Below, one piece after another: positions 8,742 through 17,097 of a DNA stretch of 52,870 bases. The notes beneath the pieces were generated by a model, which was not told the origin of the DNA, did no database searches, and saw only the letters and a list, made by a program, of their open reading frames with translations. Origin of the DNA: Alphaproteobacteria bacterium (GTDB taxonomy: Bacteria; Pseudomonadota; Alphaproteobacteria; CAAGCB01; CAG-977); contig JAKSVU010000011.1 in assembly GCA_024413465.1 (NCBI GenBank), positions 1-52,870 of the forward strand, in the 5' to 3' direction. How positions within the stretch are numbered: the first letter of the stretch is position 1; each line of letters begins with the position of its first letter. The translations under genes and the position numbers were made by a program.

Positions 8742-9458
8742 TTAAACCTCTTTACTTAAAAATTTTAAAACGTCACTTGGCTCATTAACTTGAACTACTT
8801 GTGTATTCGGTAATTTATTCAAAGCATCAGCCAATTCAAAATCATTTCCACCAGCAAAAGTTTTATCTCCGAAAAAGATAATTTTTTCATCCGGATACGT
8901 CTTTCTTAAATGAGCTGCAATTTGCCCTTTTCCACATCCTTTTGGTGTAATATCCATAGAAATAGTTCCCCCAACGGCAATATCGTATTCTGGGAAATTT
9001 TGCTGTAATACAGCTTGAATTTTCAGCCGTTCATGAACAACTGAATCCCACGCTGTATATTTTTCACGTTCAGTATATGGACAATCGCGTCCTAATACAG
9101 AAAAATTAATCATTCCTATTCTTTGTTCAATATAATTTGGGAATAAATCACCAGGATAATTCGTAATTTTTCTGAAATTTTCTAGCATGTCAAACAAACG
9201 AGGATTTGGAGCAAAATCTTTTTGATAAACGATTTTTCCCTTAGACCACAAAACGTTTCCCATAGAACAATAAACACCTGTAAAATCTTCTATAACAGAA
9301 TATTGCAACTGTTCTTCAACCTTTTTAAAATCAGATCCAGTAGCGATAAAAGTTTTGTGATTTTTTTGAAATGCAGAAAATTCTGTCGCAAATTCACTTG
9401 TCATAGGCAATCTGGCTGGAGTTAAAGTTCCATCCATATCGAAAACGTATAATGTCAT
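8742..9458 (-). CDS. HAD-IIB phosphatase / eukaryotic-type phosphomannomutase-like protein
   Basis: The 238-residue HAD-IIB protein opens with FDMDGTLTPAR (nucleophile and acid Asp pair) and ends with FFGDKTFAGGNDFEL, the loop typical of eukaryotic phosphomannomutase (PMM1/2). The middle segment RIGMINFSVLGRDCPYTERE also matches the PMM cap region. In eukaryotes this enzyme interconverts mannose-6-phosphate and mannose-1-phosphate. Bacterial members are rare and could instead be plain phosphatases. It is the first gene of a two-gene operon with a nucleotidyltransferase. Confidence 0.75.
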   Translation of the reverse strand: MTLYVFDMDGTLTPARLPMTSEFATEFSAFQKNHKTFIATGSDFKKVEEQLQYSVIEDFTGVYCSMGNVLWSKGKIVYQKDFAPNPRLFDMLENFRKITNYPGDLFPNYIEQRIGMINFSVLGRDCPYTEREKYTAWDSVVHERLKIQAVLQQNFPEYDIAVGGTISMDITPKGCGKGQIAAHLRKTYPDEKIIFFGDKTFAGGNDFELADALNKLPNTQVVQVNEPSDVLKFLSKEV

Positions 9459-9520
9459 ATTTTGTATTCCCTTTTGAATTTTTGACTATATTATACATAT
9501 TCTTGTAAATTTAAAGTAAA

Positions 9521-9553
9521 AAATATCCCACCTTATTAAAAGTGGGATATTTT
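9521..9553 (-). terminator. Terminator downstream of rmuC
   Basis: An ATATCCCAC/GTGGGATAT stem lies between rmuC and the next gene on the same strand, with A/T runs on both sides. Confidence 0.7.
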
Positions 9554-9580
9554 CAACATCACAAGGAGAAATTGCGTTTT

Positions 9581-10924
9581 TTATTTATCGTCATCAGAAT
9601 GATCTTCAATCGAAATATATTCTTCTGACGTAATATTTAAATTTTTAGAAGGTTTGACACCATATCCTTTGAGTTTTTCCAATCGAGAAACAACGTTGCC
9701 TTTCCCAGATCTTAATTTATTCAAAGCATCTACGTATGATTTTTGCGCACCTGTTATGCTTTTGCCAATTTTTTCCATATCTTCTGAAAAACCAGCAAAT
9801 TTATCATACATCGCTGCACATTCATCCATAATTTTTGCGATATTTTCATTTTGCTTTTGAATAGACCAAATATGATAAACTGTTCGCAAAATAGGAATTA
9901 ATGATGACGGTGTCGTCAGAGCGATATGTCTGTCAGAAGCATAAGTTAATAAAGTCATATCTTCATGAACGGCAGATAAATATGCTCCTTCAACAGGAAT
10001 AAACATACAAGCGTATTCAAAATAATTTCCGTCTTTAATATTATTTTGATAATCCTTTTTTGCCATTTCATCAATGTGGCCTTTAACAGATTTAATATGT
10101 TCTTTTAAGTATTCAGACCGTTTTTGAGGATCTTCTTCATTGATATAGTTCGTATATGCCTTTAATGACATTTTACAATCAACAATCATATTTTTATTAT
10201 CTGGCATTTTTACGATAAAGTCTGGACGAAGGCGTTCATTTTTTAAATCTTCATTTTCATTTTTAAATGAACTTTGGGCTGTGTAATCAATATCCTTTTT
10301 TAATCCAACCACTTCAAATAAGCGTTCTAATTGTTCTTCACCCCAATCCCCTTGGAATTTTGAATCACCACGCAAAGCTTTTGATAATTCTTTTGCTTCC
10401 GTTCCCAATTTTGTATTCATATCCAGCAAATGGTCTAATTGATTTTTCAATTCACCTTCGGAATGTTTTTGTTGTTCAGAAAAATCCTTAACGTTTTTTG
10501 AGAACCCATCCAATTTATCTTTAAATGGATTTAACAAAATGTCCATTGACTCTTTTTGTGTATTTTTAAATTCTTCAGATTGTTTTTTCAAAATATCATT
10601 GGATAGATTTTGCATTTGAATTTTCATTTGTTCTGAAAAATCGACTTTTTGTTTTTCAAAATCTGCAACTCGTTCATTAAAATGTTTTTCAGCTTCATCG
10701 TTTTTCGTGCTTAATTCCTGATTTAATTTAACGAGACTTTCTTTTTCAAGCAATAAACTTTCAATTTTTTGATGAGCTTCTTGACATTGTTTTTCGATCA
10801 AATCTGTTTGCGCATTTTTCGTTTTTAGTTGAATATTTTCATCCACTAACTTTGAATTTTTTTTCATCAAGAAAAAAACACTTCCAAGCATAACGACACT
10901 AACGATACTTAAAACGATTTCCAT
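9581..10924 (-). CDS. rmuC: DNA recombination protein RmuC
   Basis: RmuC limits inversions and rearrangements at short inverted repeats and is thought to be a nuclease. The 447-residue protein has an N-terminal membrane anchor (residues 1-20), a long coiled coil (about 25-190) and the conserved RmuC domain with KFQGDWGEEQLERLFE and a PD-(D/E)xK-like core (RPDFIVKMP..MIVDCKMSLKAY). The length fits the family. It is a single gene with its own downstream terminator. Confidence 0.93.
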   Translation of the reverse strand: MEIVLSIVSVVMLGSVFFLMKKNSKLVDENIQLKTKNAQTDLIEKQCQEAHQKIESLLLEKESLVKLNQELSTKNDEAEKHFNERVADFEKQKVDFSEQMKIQMQNLSNDILKKQSEEFKNTQKESMDILLNPFKDKLDGFSKNVKDFSEQQKHSEGELKNQLDHLLDMNTKLGTEAKELSKALRGDSKFQGDWGEEQLERLFEVVGLKKDIDYTAQSSFKNENEDLKNERLRPDFIVKMPDNKNMIVDCKMSLKAYTNYINEEDPQKRSEYLKEHIKSVKGHIDEMAKKDYQNNIKDGNYFEYACMFIPVEGAYLSAVHEDMTLLTYASDRHIALTTPSSLIPILRTVYHIWSIQKQNENIAKIMDECAAMYDKFAGFSEDMEKIGKSITGAQKSYVDALNKLRSGKGNVVSRLEKLKGYGVKPSKNLNITSEEYISIEDHSDDDK

Positions 10925-11011
10925 AGTACACCTCTAAAAAATTAAACTATGAAGTTGTTATACACAATGAAATAGACAAAATTTGTCACAATATAAAAAA
11001 AATATAAAAAA

Positions 11012-11200
11012 TTATTCACCCTGCATTGTATCTGGTGTTTCATCTGTATGAATAACGTATCCCCCATTAAGCCACCGACTTAAATCAACGTCTGCACATC
11101 TTTTTGAACAAAATGGCTTATACTGTTGAATTGTTTCCTTTCCACAAATGGGACATTTCATATTTGGAACAGGCATTAAATCAATTTCTTTTTCACTCAC
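11012..11200 (-). CDS. yacG: Zinc-binding DNA gyrase inhibitor YacG
   Basis: This is a 62-residue zinc-ribbon protein with CPICGK and CSKRC supplying four cysteines, followed by the family motif DLSRWLNGGYVI. YacG binds GyrB and inhibits gyrase in E. coli. It overlaps the upstream ribonuclease gene by four bases, as is usual in the alphaproteobacterial maf-rng-yacG cluster. Confidence 0.92.
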   Translation of the reverse strand: MSEKEIDLMPVPNMKCPICGKETIQQYKPFCSKRCADVDLSRWLNGGYVIHTDETPDTMQGE

Positions 11201-12258
11201 AATAAACCTCGTATTTCTTTTAAAGATCTGGTTGTCCGTTTTTTAATCAATTCGACTAAACCTAAATTTGAAACACCAACCACGCGAATATCATCTTGTT
11301 TTAACAAATTACATAAATCGAATAATTTCTTTTTATCTTTCGAACCGGCGAAATCAATCACCATTTGACCAGATAACTTTTTAATTTTAATCTGACGTAA
11401 AATTTCATCAACGGCTTTGCGATTAACCTCATCCATTGAACAGCCACCAGCATTCACGTCAATGCAAACCATTGCTGAAGTTTGTTCAACGATAATAGAT
11501 CCACCTCCGATTAAATCTATTTTTTCTTCCAAAGCATCATCAATGACTGTTTCTAAACACTCCTTTTCACGCAAATCTTTTAAACAAAGCTCTGTTTGAG
11601 GGAAAACGTTTTTTAACTGCAAAGCCGTTGTTGCGTGATCTGTCACAACTTCTGAAAAAGTATATTTATTCATCACGGAAAAAATCGTACGTTCCGGTTC
11701 TAATAAAATGGATTTTCCTGCCATCGCTTCAGCAATAATCGTTTCCCAAACATGCCGAAGTTCATCTAATTCTTCGGTAAGATCACCTAATGAAGCTTCC
11801 TCTGCTTTCGTTCTAACCGTCAATGCATCAGAAACGGGAGCCAACATCATTTTTAATTTTGAAATATCCTTGATTTTTTTTGAATAAGTAATTCCTAGTC
11901 TGTTTGGCGTATATACAAAATAAGTTGCAGGCAAACAAATGTCTGTCGTTACTTTCATATCTTTATCTTCAACAGGTAAATGTTCAACCTGAACGATTAA
12001 TCGTTCCCCTTCACTGACAGGCCGTTCTGAAACGTCTCCATTCAATCTGATAAAAGTATCGGATTTTTGCATAAAAGCTGTTTCGGAATTGGCTAATTCC
12101 ACAAACCATCCATTATCAATTTGTTTTAAAGCTTTTGCCGCAACAATTGTTCCACAACGCAATTCATTTGGAAATTCTATGAATAAATCAATTAAGATGT
12201 CGTTTTCAAAAACGGCAATAATTTCATTTTTTTCATTTTGACTATGAACAAGACGCAT
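11197..12258 (-). CDS. rng: Ribonuclease E/G family protein (short form)
   Basis: This is an endoribonuclease for RNA processing or decay. The 353-residue protein is the short alphaproteobacterial form, without the long C-terminal scaffold of RNase E. It contains the metal-binding catalytic region with CIDVNAGG and IVIDFAG-like (MVIDFAGSKDKKK) segments, and the C-terminal GLVELIKKRTTRSL motif typical of RNase E/G. An S1-like N-terminal part precedes these. It lies between maf (12 bp upstream) and yacG (4-bp overlap), so the three are one operon. Confidence 0.88.
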   Translation of the reverse strand: MRLVHSQNEKNEIIAVFENDILIDLFIEFPNELRCGTIVAAKALKQIDNGWFVELANSETAFMQKSDTFIRLNGDVSERPVSEGERLIVQVEHLPVEDKDMKVTTDICLPATYFVYTPNRLGITYSKKIKDISKLKMMLAPVSDALTVRTKAEEASLGDLTEELDELRHVWETIIAEAMAGKSILLEPERTIFSVMNKYTFSEVVTDHATTALQLKNVFPQTELCLKDLREKECLETVIDDALEEKIDLIGGGSIIVEQTSAMVCIDVNAGGCSMDEVNRKAVDEILRQIKIKKLSGQMVIDFAGSKDKKKLFDLCNLLKQDDIRVVGVSNLGLVELIKKRTTRSLKEIRGLL

Positions 12259-12270
12259 CTTTGACAGGAT

Positions 12271-12843
12271 CTATTTTTTAAATCCGTTTCCTATCAACAA
12301 GTTGTTCGTTGCATATAAATCTAAACCAACAACGTTCGTATAGGATCCTATAATTGATTTGATAAAAGAAGCTGCCAATCCTTGAATAGCATATCCACCT
12401 GCTTTACCAATTCCTTCGCCGGATTCAACGTATTTATCAAATTCAATTTTCGATAAAACAGAAAATAAAACTGCAGTTTTAATCACACGACAACATTTTT
12501 TACCAGCAGGTGTAATTAAACAAATTCCCCCATAAACAGCATGTCGACGACCACTTAGAAGTTTTAAAAATTTTGTTTCATCTTCATTATTTTCAGCTTT
12601 ACCTAAAATTCGACGACCACACGCAACAACCGTGTCTGCAGCTAGCACAAAATCATTCGGATAAAGGTCATGTATTTTTTCAGCTTTTGTCACAGCCATA
12701 CGTTCAGCATAAGGTCTTGGCAATTCATTTTTTAAAACAGATTCATCAATATCAGCTGGCTCAATTTTATCTGGAACTATACCAATTTGTTCCAACAAAG
12801 CTAATCGTCTTGGAGAAGCTGATGCTAAAATAAGGGAAGTCAT
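12271..12843 (-). CDS. maf: Maf nucleoside triphosphate pyrophosphatase
   Basis: This is a house-cleaning pyrophosphatase that hydrolyses non-canonical nucleoside triphosphates. The 190-residue protein opens with the Maf signature LILASASPRRLALLEQIG and has the catalytic VLAADTVV and LSGRRHAVYGG segments and GKAGGYAIQG near the C-terminus. It starts 6 bp after dksA and continues into rng, forming the dksA-maf-rng-yacG unit. Confidence 0.93.
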   Translation of the reverse strand: MTSLILASASPRRLALLEQIGIVPDKIEPADIDESVLKNELPRPYAERMAVTKAEKIHDLYPNDFVLAADTVVACGRRILGKAENNEDETKFLKLLSGRRHAVYGGICLITPAGKKCCRVIKTAVLFSVLSKIEFDKYVESGEGIGKAGGYAIQGLAASFIKSIIGSYTNVVGLDLYATNNLLIGNGFKK

Positions 12844-12849
12844 TTTGTT

Positions 12850-13254
12850 TTATTTCTTTTCTTGTTTCTCGTATGCTTCTTGAGCTTCAATAGACATTGT
12901 TGCAATAGGACGAGCCATCAAACGACCAATCCCAATTGGTTCACCCGTTACTTCACAATAACCGAAAGTGCCATCTTTAATTCTATCCAAAGCAGCGTCA
13001 ATTTTTTTAATCAATTTCCGTTCTCTGTCGCGTTTATGTAATTCAAAAGATTTATCTTCCTCATCACTTGCACGATCTACGTCGTCAGCAGCGGTAGAAG
13101 CATCTTCTTGTTTTAACATATCTAATGTTTCTGCAGATTGATTCAATAATGAAGCTTTCCATTCTTCTAATTTCAAACGGAAATACTCCACCTGATTTTC
13201 ATTCATGTATTCTTCATCATCACTTGGTTGGTAATTTTCAGGCAACGTTGTCAT
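12850..13254 (-). CDS. dksA: RNA polymerase-binding protein DksA (cysteine-poor)
   Basis: DksA binds the RNA polymerase secondary channel and works with ppGpp to reset rRNA and amino-acid promoters. The 134-residue protein has the coiled coil with DDVDRASDEEDKSFELHKRDRER and the C-terminal segment GYCEVTGEPIGIGRLMARP. Only one cysteine remains where the classic zinc finger has four, so it probably does not bind zinc. Cysteine-poor DksA proteins are known, including in alphaproteobacteria. It is the first gene of the dksA-maf-rng-yacG unit and has an AAGGAGAAG site upstream. Confidence 0.9.
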   Translation of the reverse strand: MTTLPENYQPSDDEEYMNENQVEYFRLKLEEWKASLLNQSAETLDMLKQEDASTAADDVDRASDEEDKSFELHKRDRERKLIKKIDAALDRIKDGTFGYCEVTGEPIGIGRLMARPIATMSIEAQEAYEKQEKK

Positions 13255-13332
13255 GACACTTCTCCTTTTTGACGAACCTGTTTAAAAGTATGACAAATTT
13301 AACAAAAAAAGTCAATATAAACAACTAGCTAC

Positions 13333-14664
13333 CTATTTACTATTTCTGTATATTCTGTTGACTAAAACAAAGCAGAATAAGATTTGCACTATCGTTGCAC
13401 AAGGTGTTGTTAACCCCAATTTAAACAGCGTCGGATTCGGCAAAGAAACGACTGTAAAAGCTAAAATTGTTCTGATGACGGCCCCTGTTATTCCCTGAAT
13501 CATCATAAAAACAGTTTTTCCCCAACCAATTAAATATCCCATCAAAATAAACAAGAAAGAAGTCAATATACAATCAATTGCATACGCTCTTAAATATTCA
13601 AAAGCAGATAACACGACTTTTTCATCATCCGTAAATAATCTGGTCAGTATATCCCCATGGAAAAAAGCCGTATATGCCATCATCAAACCGACACAAACTG
13701 CAGTTTCTATACTGTAAAACAATCCTTTTTTTATTCTTTCAAATTGCCCAGCTCCAACGTTTTGAGCGGCAAAGGCTGAAAATGATTGTAAAAAAGCCTC
13801 TGAAACTAAAAGCATTAATGCACAAATTCTGTCTGCTACTCCAATACCAGCAGAAGCCTCCAACCCCATTCTGTTCCCTAGAACCTGTAATAACATAAAG
13901 GATATTCCTACCAAAAAATCTTGAATAGCCATCGGAATCCCTAAACTGACTTCTTTACCAATAAATTCTTTTGTAAATTTTATATCCTTAACAGAAAATA
14001 TAATTGGCATATCTAACTTACGAATATAAAACAGGGAAATTAAAACGCTAACAGCTTGAGAAAGAACTGTTGCCAAAGCAGCCCCCTTTGCCCCCATTTC
14101 AAAACAAGCAACAAATATGACATCCGCAATAATATTAATTACACAGGCAATGATAACTGTAATTAAGGGGGTTTTAGAATCTCCTAAACCACGAAAAATG
14201 CACCCTAATAAATTATATCCAATAATAAAAAATATTCCAAAACCACAATAACGAATATAATCTGACGTTTGTTGCAAAGCTTCTTCCGGAGCATTCATTA
14301 AAATTGATAATTTTTCTGCTAAAAAAACAAGCGGGAAAAAGAGAATAATTGAAATAATGATAAACAGATATATCCCCGCTCCAATTGCCCGTCCTGCTTG
14401 AAACGGTCGCCCTCGTCCAAGCCGTTGTCCGACAAGAATAGTAATTCCCATCGCAAAACTGATTAACACAAAGGTTAATGGCATAATAATCGCCCCACCC
14501 GTTGCTACCCCTGAAACGTCATTTGTTGTTCCAAAGCGTCCAACGATTAACAAATCAACAGTGCTATACAGGGCCTGTAAAAACAAAGAAAACATAATTG
14601 GAATTGTAAATTTAACTAATGGAATATAAATTCTTCCACTGGTCAAAGTTTCTTTTTCTGCCAT
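13333..14664 (-). CDS. MATE family efflux transporter
   Basis: This is a multidrug or metabolite exporter of the inner membrane driven by Na+ or H+. It has twelve predicted hydrophobic segments in two homologous halves. The family motifs YSTVDLLIVGRFG near the N-terminus and GIGVADRICALMLL / AAQNVGAGQFERIKKG in the second half mark it as a DinF/NorM-type MATE. I chose the start at 14664, which has AAGGA 7 bases upstream; an in-frame ATG at 14682 lies against the upstream terminator and has no SD. The substrate cannot be predicted. Confidence 0.9.
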   Translation of the reverse strand: MAEKETLTSGRIYIPLVKFTIPIMFSLFLQALYSTVDLLIVGRFGTTNDVSGVATGGAIIMPLTFVLISFAMGITILVGQRLGRGRPFQAGRAIGAGIYLFIIISIILFFPLVFLAEKLSILMNAPEEALQQTSDYIRYCGFGIFFIIGYNLLGCIFRGLGDSKTPLITVIIACVINIIADVIFVACFEMGAKGAALATVLSQAVSVLISLFYIRKLDMPIIFSVKDIKFTKEFIGKEVSLGIPMAIQDFLVGISFMLLQVLGNRMGLEASAGIGVADRICALMLLVSEAFLQSFSAFAAQNVGAGQFERIKKGLFYSIETAVCVGLMMAYTAFFHGDILTRLFTDDEKVVLSAFEYLRAYAIDCILTSFLFILMGYLIGWGKTVFMMIQGITGAVIRTILAFTVVSLPNPTLFKLGLTTPCATIVQILFCFVLVNRIYRNSK

Positions 14665-14683
14665 AGGTTTATCCTTTTTCATA

Positions 14684-14713
14684 AAAAAAGGAGCTTCTTG
14701 ACAGCCCCTTTTT
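14684..14713 (-). terminator. Terminator after the 14.7-15.4 kb gene
   Basis: An imperfect AAAAAGGAGC/GCCCCTTTTT stem (one mismatch) with a nine-base loop separates the unknown membrane-protein gene from the MATE gene. Confidence 0.6.
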
Positions 14714-14732
14714 CTTAATTCATATTAAAAAA

Positions 14733-15356
14733 TTAACGCTGATTTGATTTCAAATTCAAAGCTGTTACAAAGCCACCAGGATTTCCCAACCCAGAAGCCA
14801 TCAAATTTTTGACTTCATCCTTATAAGATGATTTTTCTTTACCAAACAACTTCTCTTTCATTTTGCGTAAAGCAATTTGAGTGTGTTTTAATTCAGCATA
14901 TTCTGCTAAATCACTTTTCGTTTTTACAGGAGCTTCTTGATCCTGACCAACACCAGAAATTCCATAACCAAAACAAGATACGAAACCTGCACCAGCTAAA
15001 ACTGAAACGGAGGCCATAGCATCCATTCCTTGAGAAGCCATAACACCTGTTACAACGGCAGCTGCTCCACATATAATAGCTTTGGACATATCTTTATTTG
15101 TTTCGTACATATATTTCAATTTTGTTTTCAAAGGAGTATCGGCAATTTCCTTATTATTATTTTCTTCCATACGATCCAAAATTTTCTTTGCAGCCGATTT
15201 AGAAGGAGCTTTTAAATCAGTCCCTGCCTTTTGCTTTTTTGCCATGTATTGATCCATCAATTTTTCAGCATCTGAATTTGATTTTGCCGGGCCCATCGCT
15301 TCAACAGCACCACTTAGATAGACACCCAATCTCATAGCTGTATCGAGTTCACCCAT
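14733..15356 (-). CDS. Unknown protein with two membrane segments and a K-S-x-x-R tail
   Basis: I do not recognise this protein. It begins MGELDTAMRLGVYL, has a charged alpha-helical stretch (about 25-95), then two adjacent hydrophobic segments (AIICGAAAVVTGVMASQG and MASVSVLAGAGFVSCFGYG), and a basic C-terminal part ending LNLKSNQR. The tail resembles the ends of the two metallopeptidase-like proteins at 46-48 kb (AAKSAGR, SAKTAGR). The start at 15356 has AAGGA 7 bases upstream; further in-frame ATGs up to 15398 also follow a GGGAG and would add up to 14 residues. A terminator follows directly, so it is a single gene. Confidence 0.6.
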   Translation of the reverse strand: MGELDTAMRLGVYLSGAVEAMGPAKSNSDAEKLMDQYMAKKQKAGTDLKAPSKSAAKKILDRMEENNNKEIADTPLKTKLKYMYETNKDMSKAIICGAAAVVTGVMASQGMDAMASVSVLAGAGFVSCFGYGISGVGQDQEAPVKTKSDLAEYAELKHTQIALRKMKEKLFGKEKSSYKDEVKNLMASGLGNPGGFVTALNLKSNQR

Positions 15357-15523
15357 TGTGATTCCTTTTTCAGATTCAATAAACATAGACATTTTCATAT
15401 ACTCCCATAATTTTATTTTCGGGCATTGTACTATATTTTTGTCAATTTTGTCAAATAATATATCCAGAATCTTTTATTCCACATAAAAAATCATATTTAG
15501 TGAAAATCATTTCTGTGTATTTT

Positions 15524-17083
15524 TCATAAGGAGAACAAATTTTTGAAAAATTTATTTTTCTTTTTGTTTTGAATAATATTATCCAAGAAATCGCGATGAA
15601 CGATAATCACATTAAAAGTTTTGAAATATGGTTTCATCAATCTTGCAATTTTTGAACGTTCTCGCGTTGCTGTTAAATCACCAACAGCAATATCTATTTT
15701 CTTATTTTCCATAGCCTTAAACATTGTATCATAATCATGTGGAACAAACTTTTCAATACCATATCCTAAATCCTGTAATTGATGATACAAAATATCTATC
15801 GCCAATCCAATAGGGTTACCATCGTCATCCAAATAAGAAAAAGGAGCTGCATTAGGAATAAATCCAATAACAAGTTTCTGTTTTCCATCAGGGAATTGTG
15901 GTAATTTTTTTAAACCTTCATCTACACCGAACCAGGTATGATGAGCTTTTTTATATACACCATTATAAATGTACTGTTCTTGTAATTGATTCATTTGATC
16001 ACGCAAATCTTGATGAATTGGAGAAAGAGCAATTGAATACGTATTTTCACCTAGTTTAGCTGGATAAATCACGTATTCTGGATGTTTTCTGATAATTGGC
16101 AACGCAACAGGAAATGCAAAATTTGCTCCGACAATATCTCTTCTTTCAAGAGCGGAAAACAACTCATCATTTCCTGGATATAACACCTCTTTTGCAAGTG
16201 GAACTTCGGCTTCCAAAATAGGTGCATCACCCGGTAAAGTTCCTACAGGCAAATTATGGAATACGGTAACATCATTTTCCTCAATATAGCGATCCTTTTT
16301 GATGACAACTGACAAATTTTCTTCAACAAAATGTTTCGTAAAATTTATATATTCCTTGCGTTCTGGTGTAATCTGCAAATTTGAACCCCATACTTGAACG
16401 TTACCAGACTTTATCTGTTCAGGAATATCATCAAAATAGAAATCTTTTATTTCAGCTTTGATTTTGGCATAAACGGCAAATCGCTTGATAAATTCAACCA
16501 AATACCCCATATTATTATTTGATTTATCTTTATAACTCATTGGGGAATAATCTTTTTCAACGGCAAAAACGACTGTTTCCGTTGGATTTTTAACCTCTGA
16601 TATTTTGGGCATTTTCTCATCACCATTATAAATCCAACGATGATACATATCTTCAAAAATTTCTTTATTTTTATTATCGGCAATAAATGAATTTAATTTT
16701 TCCAACAAATCTTGTCTATTCTTACTTACACCCATCCCTACGTCAGTCAATGAATGAACAATGTACGTCACTTTTAAATCTGGATATTTCTTTTCAATTT
16801 TTTTATGTAAGGAAGAAGCGATTACCGTCGCATCTGCTTCACCTAAATGAACTGCTTCTAAAGTTTCATCAAACGTAGTATATTCTTTGTATGATGCATA
16901 TGGGAATTTTTTAAGAGTAATATCACTTTCAAACGTTCCCTTTTGAACTGCAAAAGTATAATTAACTTCATTCAACATACCATTATTAAAGATATAATCG
17001 AATTGGCCAACCTTTGCTGCATTTACACAATTTATATTAAGGCTAAAAAAACATAACAAAAATAAAATTACTTTTTTTATCAT
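15524..17083 (-). CDS. Periplasmic solute-binding protein, permuted tandem SBP_bac_3
   Basis: The 519-residue exported protein has a signal peptide (1-22). Residues about 41-153 resemble only the second lobe of an amino-acid-binding SBP_bac_3 domain (YTFAVQKGTFE... GEADATVIAS). Residues 169-386 form a complete SBP_bac_3 domain (VFAVEKDYSPMSY, ITPERKEYINF, ending HHTWFG). Residues 402-498 match only the first lobe (KLVIGFIPNAAPFSYLDDDG... VGDLTATRERSK). The order is thus lobe 2, full domain, lobe 1, as if one of two tandem domains were circularly permuted. No permease is adjacent. It may bind amino acids or act as a sensor. Its paralogue is 14 bp upstream. Confidence 0.8.
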   Translation of the reverse strand: MIKKVILFLLCFFSLNINCVNAAKVGQFDYIFNNGMLNEVNYTFAVQKGTFESDITLKKFPYASYKEYTTFDETLEAVHLGEADATVIASSLHKKIEKKYPDLKVTYIVHSLTDVGMGVSKNRQDLLEKLNSFIADNKNKEIFEDMYHRWIYNGDEKMPKISEVKNPTETVVFAVEKDYSPMSYKDKSNNNMGYLVEFIKRFAVYAKIKAEIKDFYFDDIPEQIKSGNVQVWGSNLQITPERKEYINFTKHFVEENLSVVIKKDRYIEENDVTVFHNLPVGTLPGDAPILEAEVPLAKEVLYPGNDELFSALERRDIVGANFAFPVALPIIRKHPEYVIYPAKLGENTYSIALSPIHQDLRDQMNQLQEQYIYNGVYKKAHHTWFGVDEGLKKLPQFPDGKQKLVIGFIPNAAPFSYLDDDGNPIGLAIDILYHQLQDLGYGIEKFVPHDYDTMFKAMENKKIDIAVGDLTATRERSKIARLMKPYFKTFNVIIVHRDFLDNIIQNKKKNKFFKNLFSL

Positions 17084-17097
17084 CTTTTTCTCACAAT

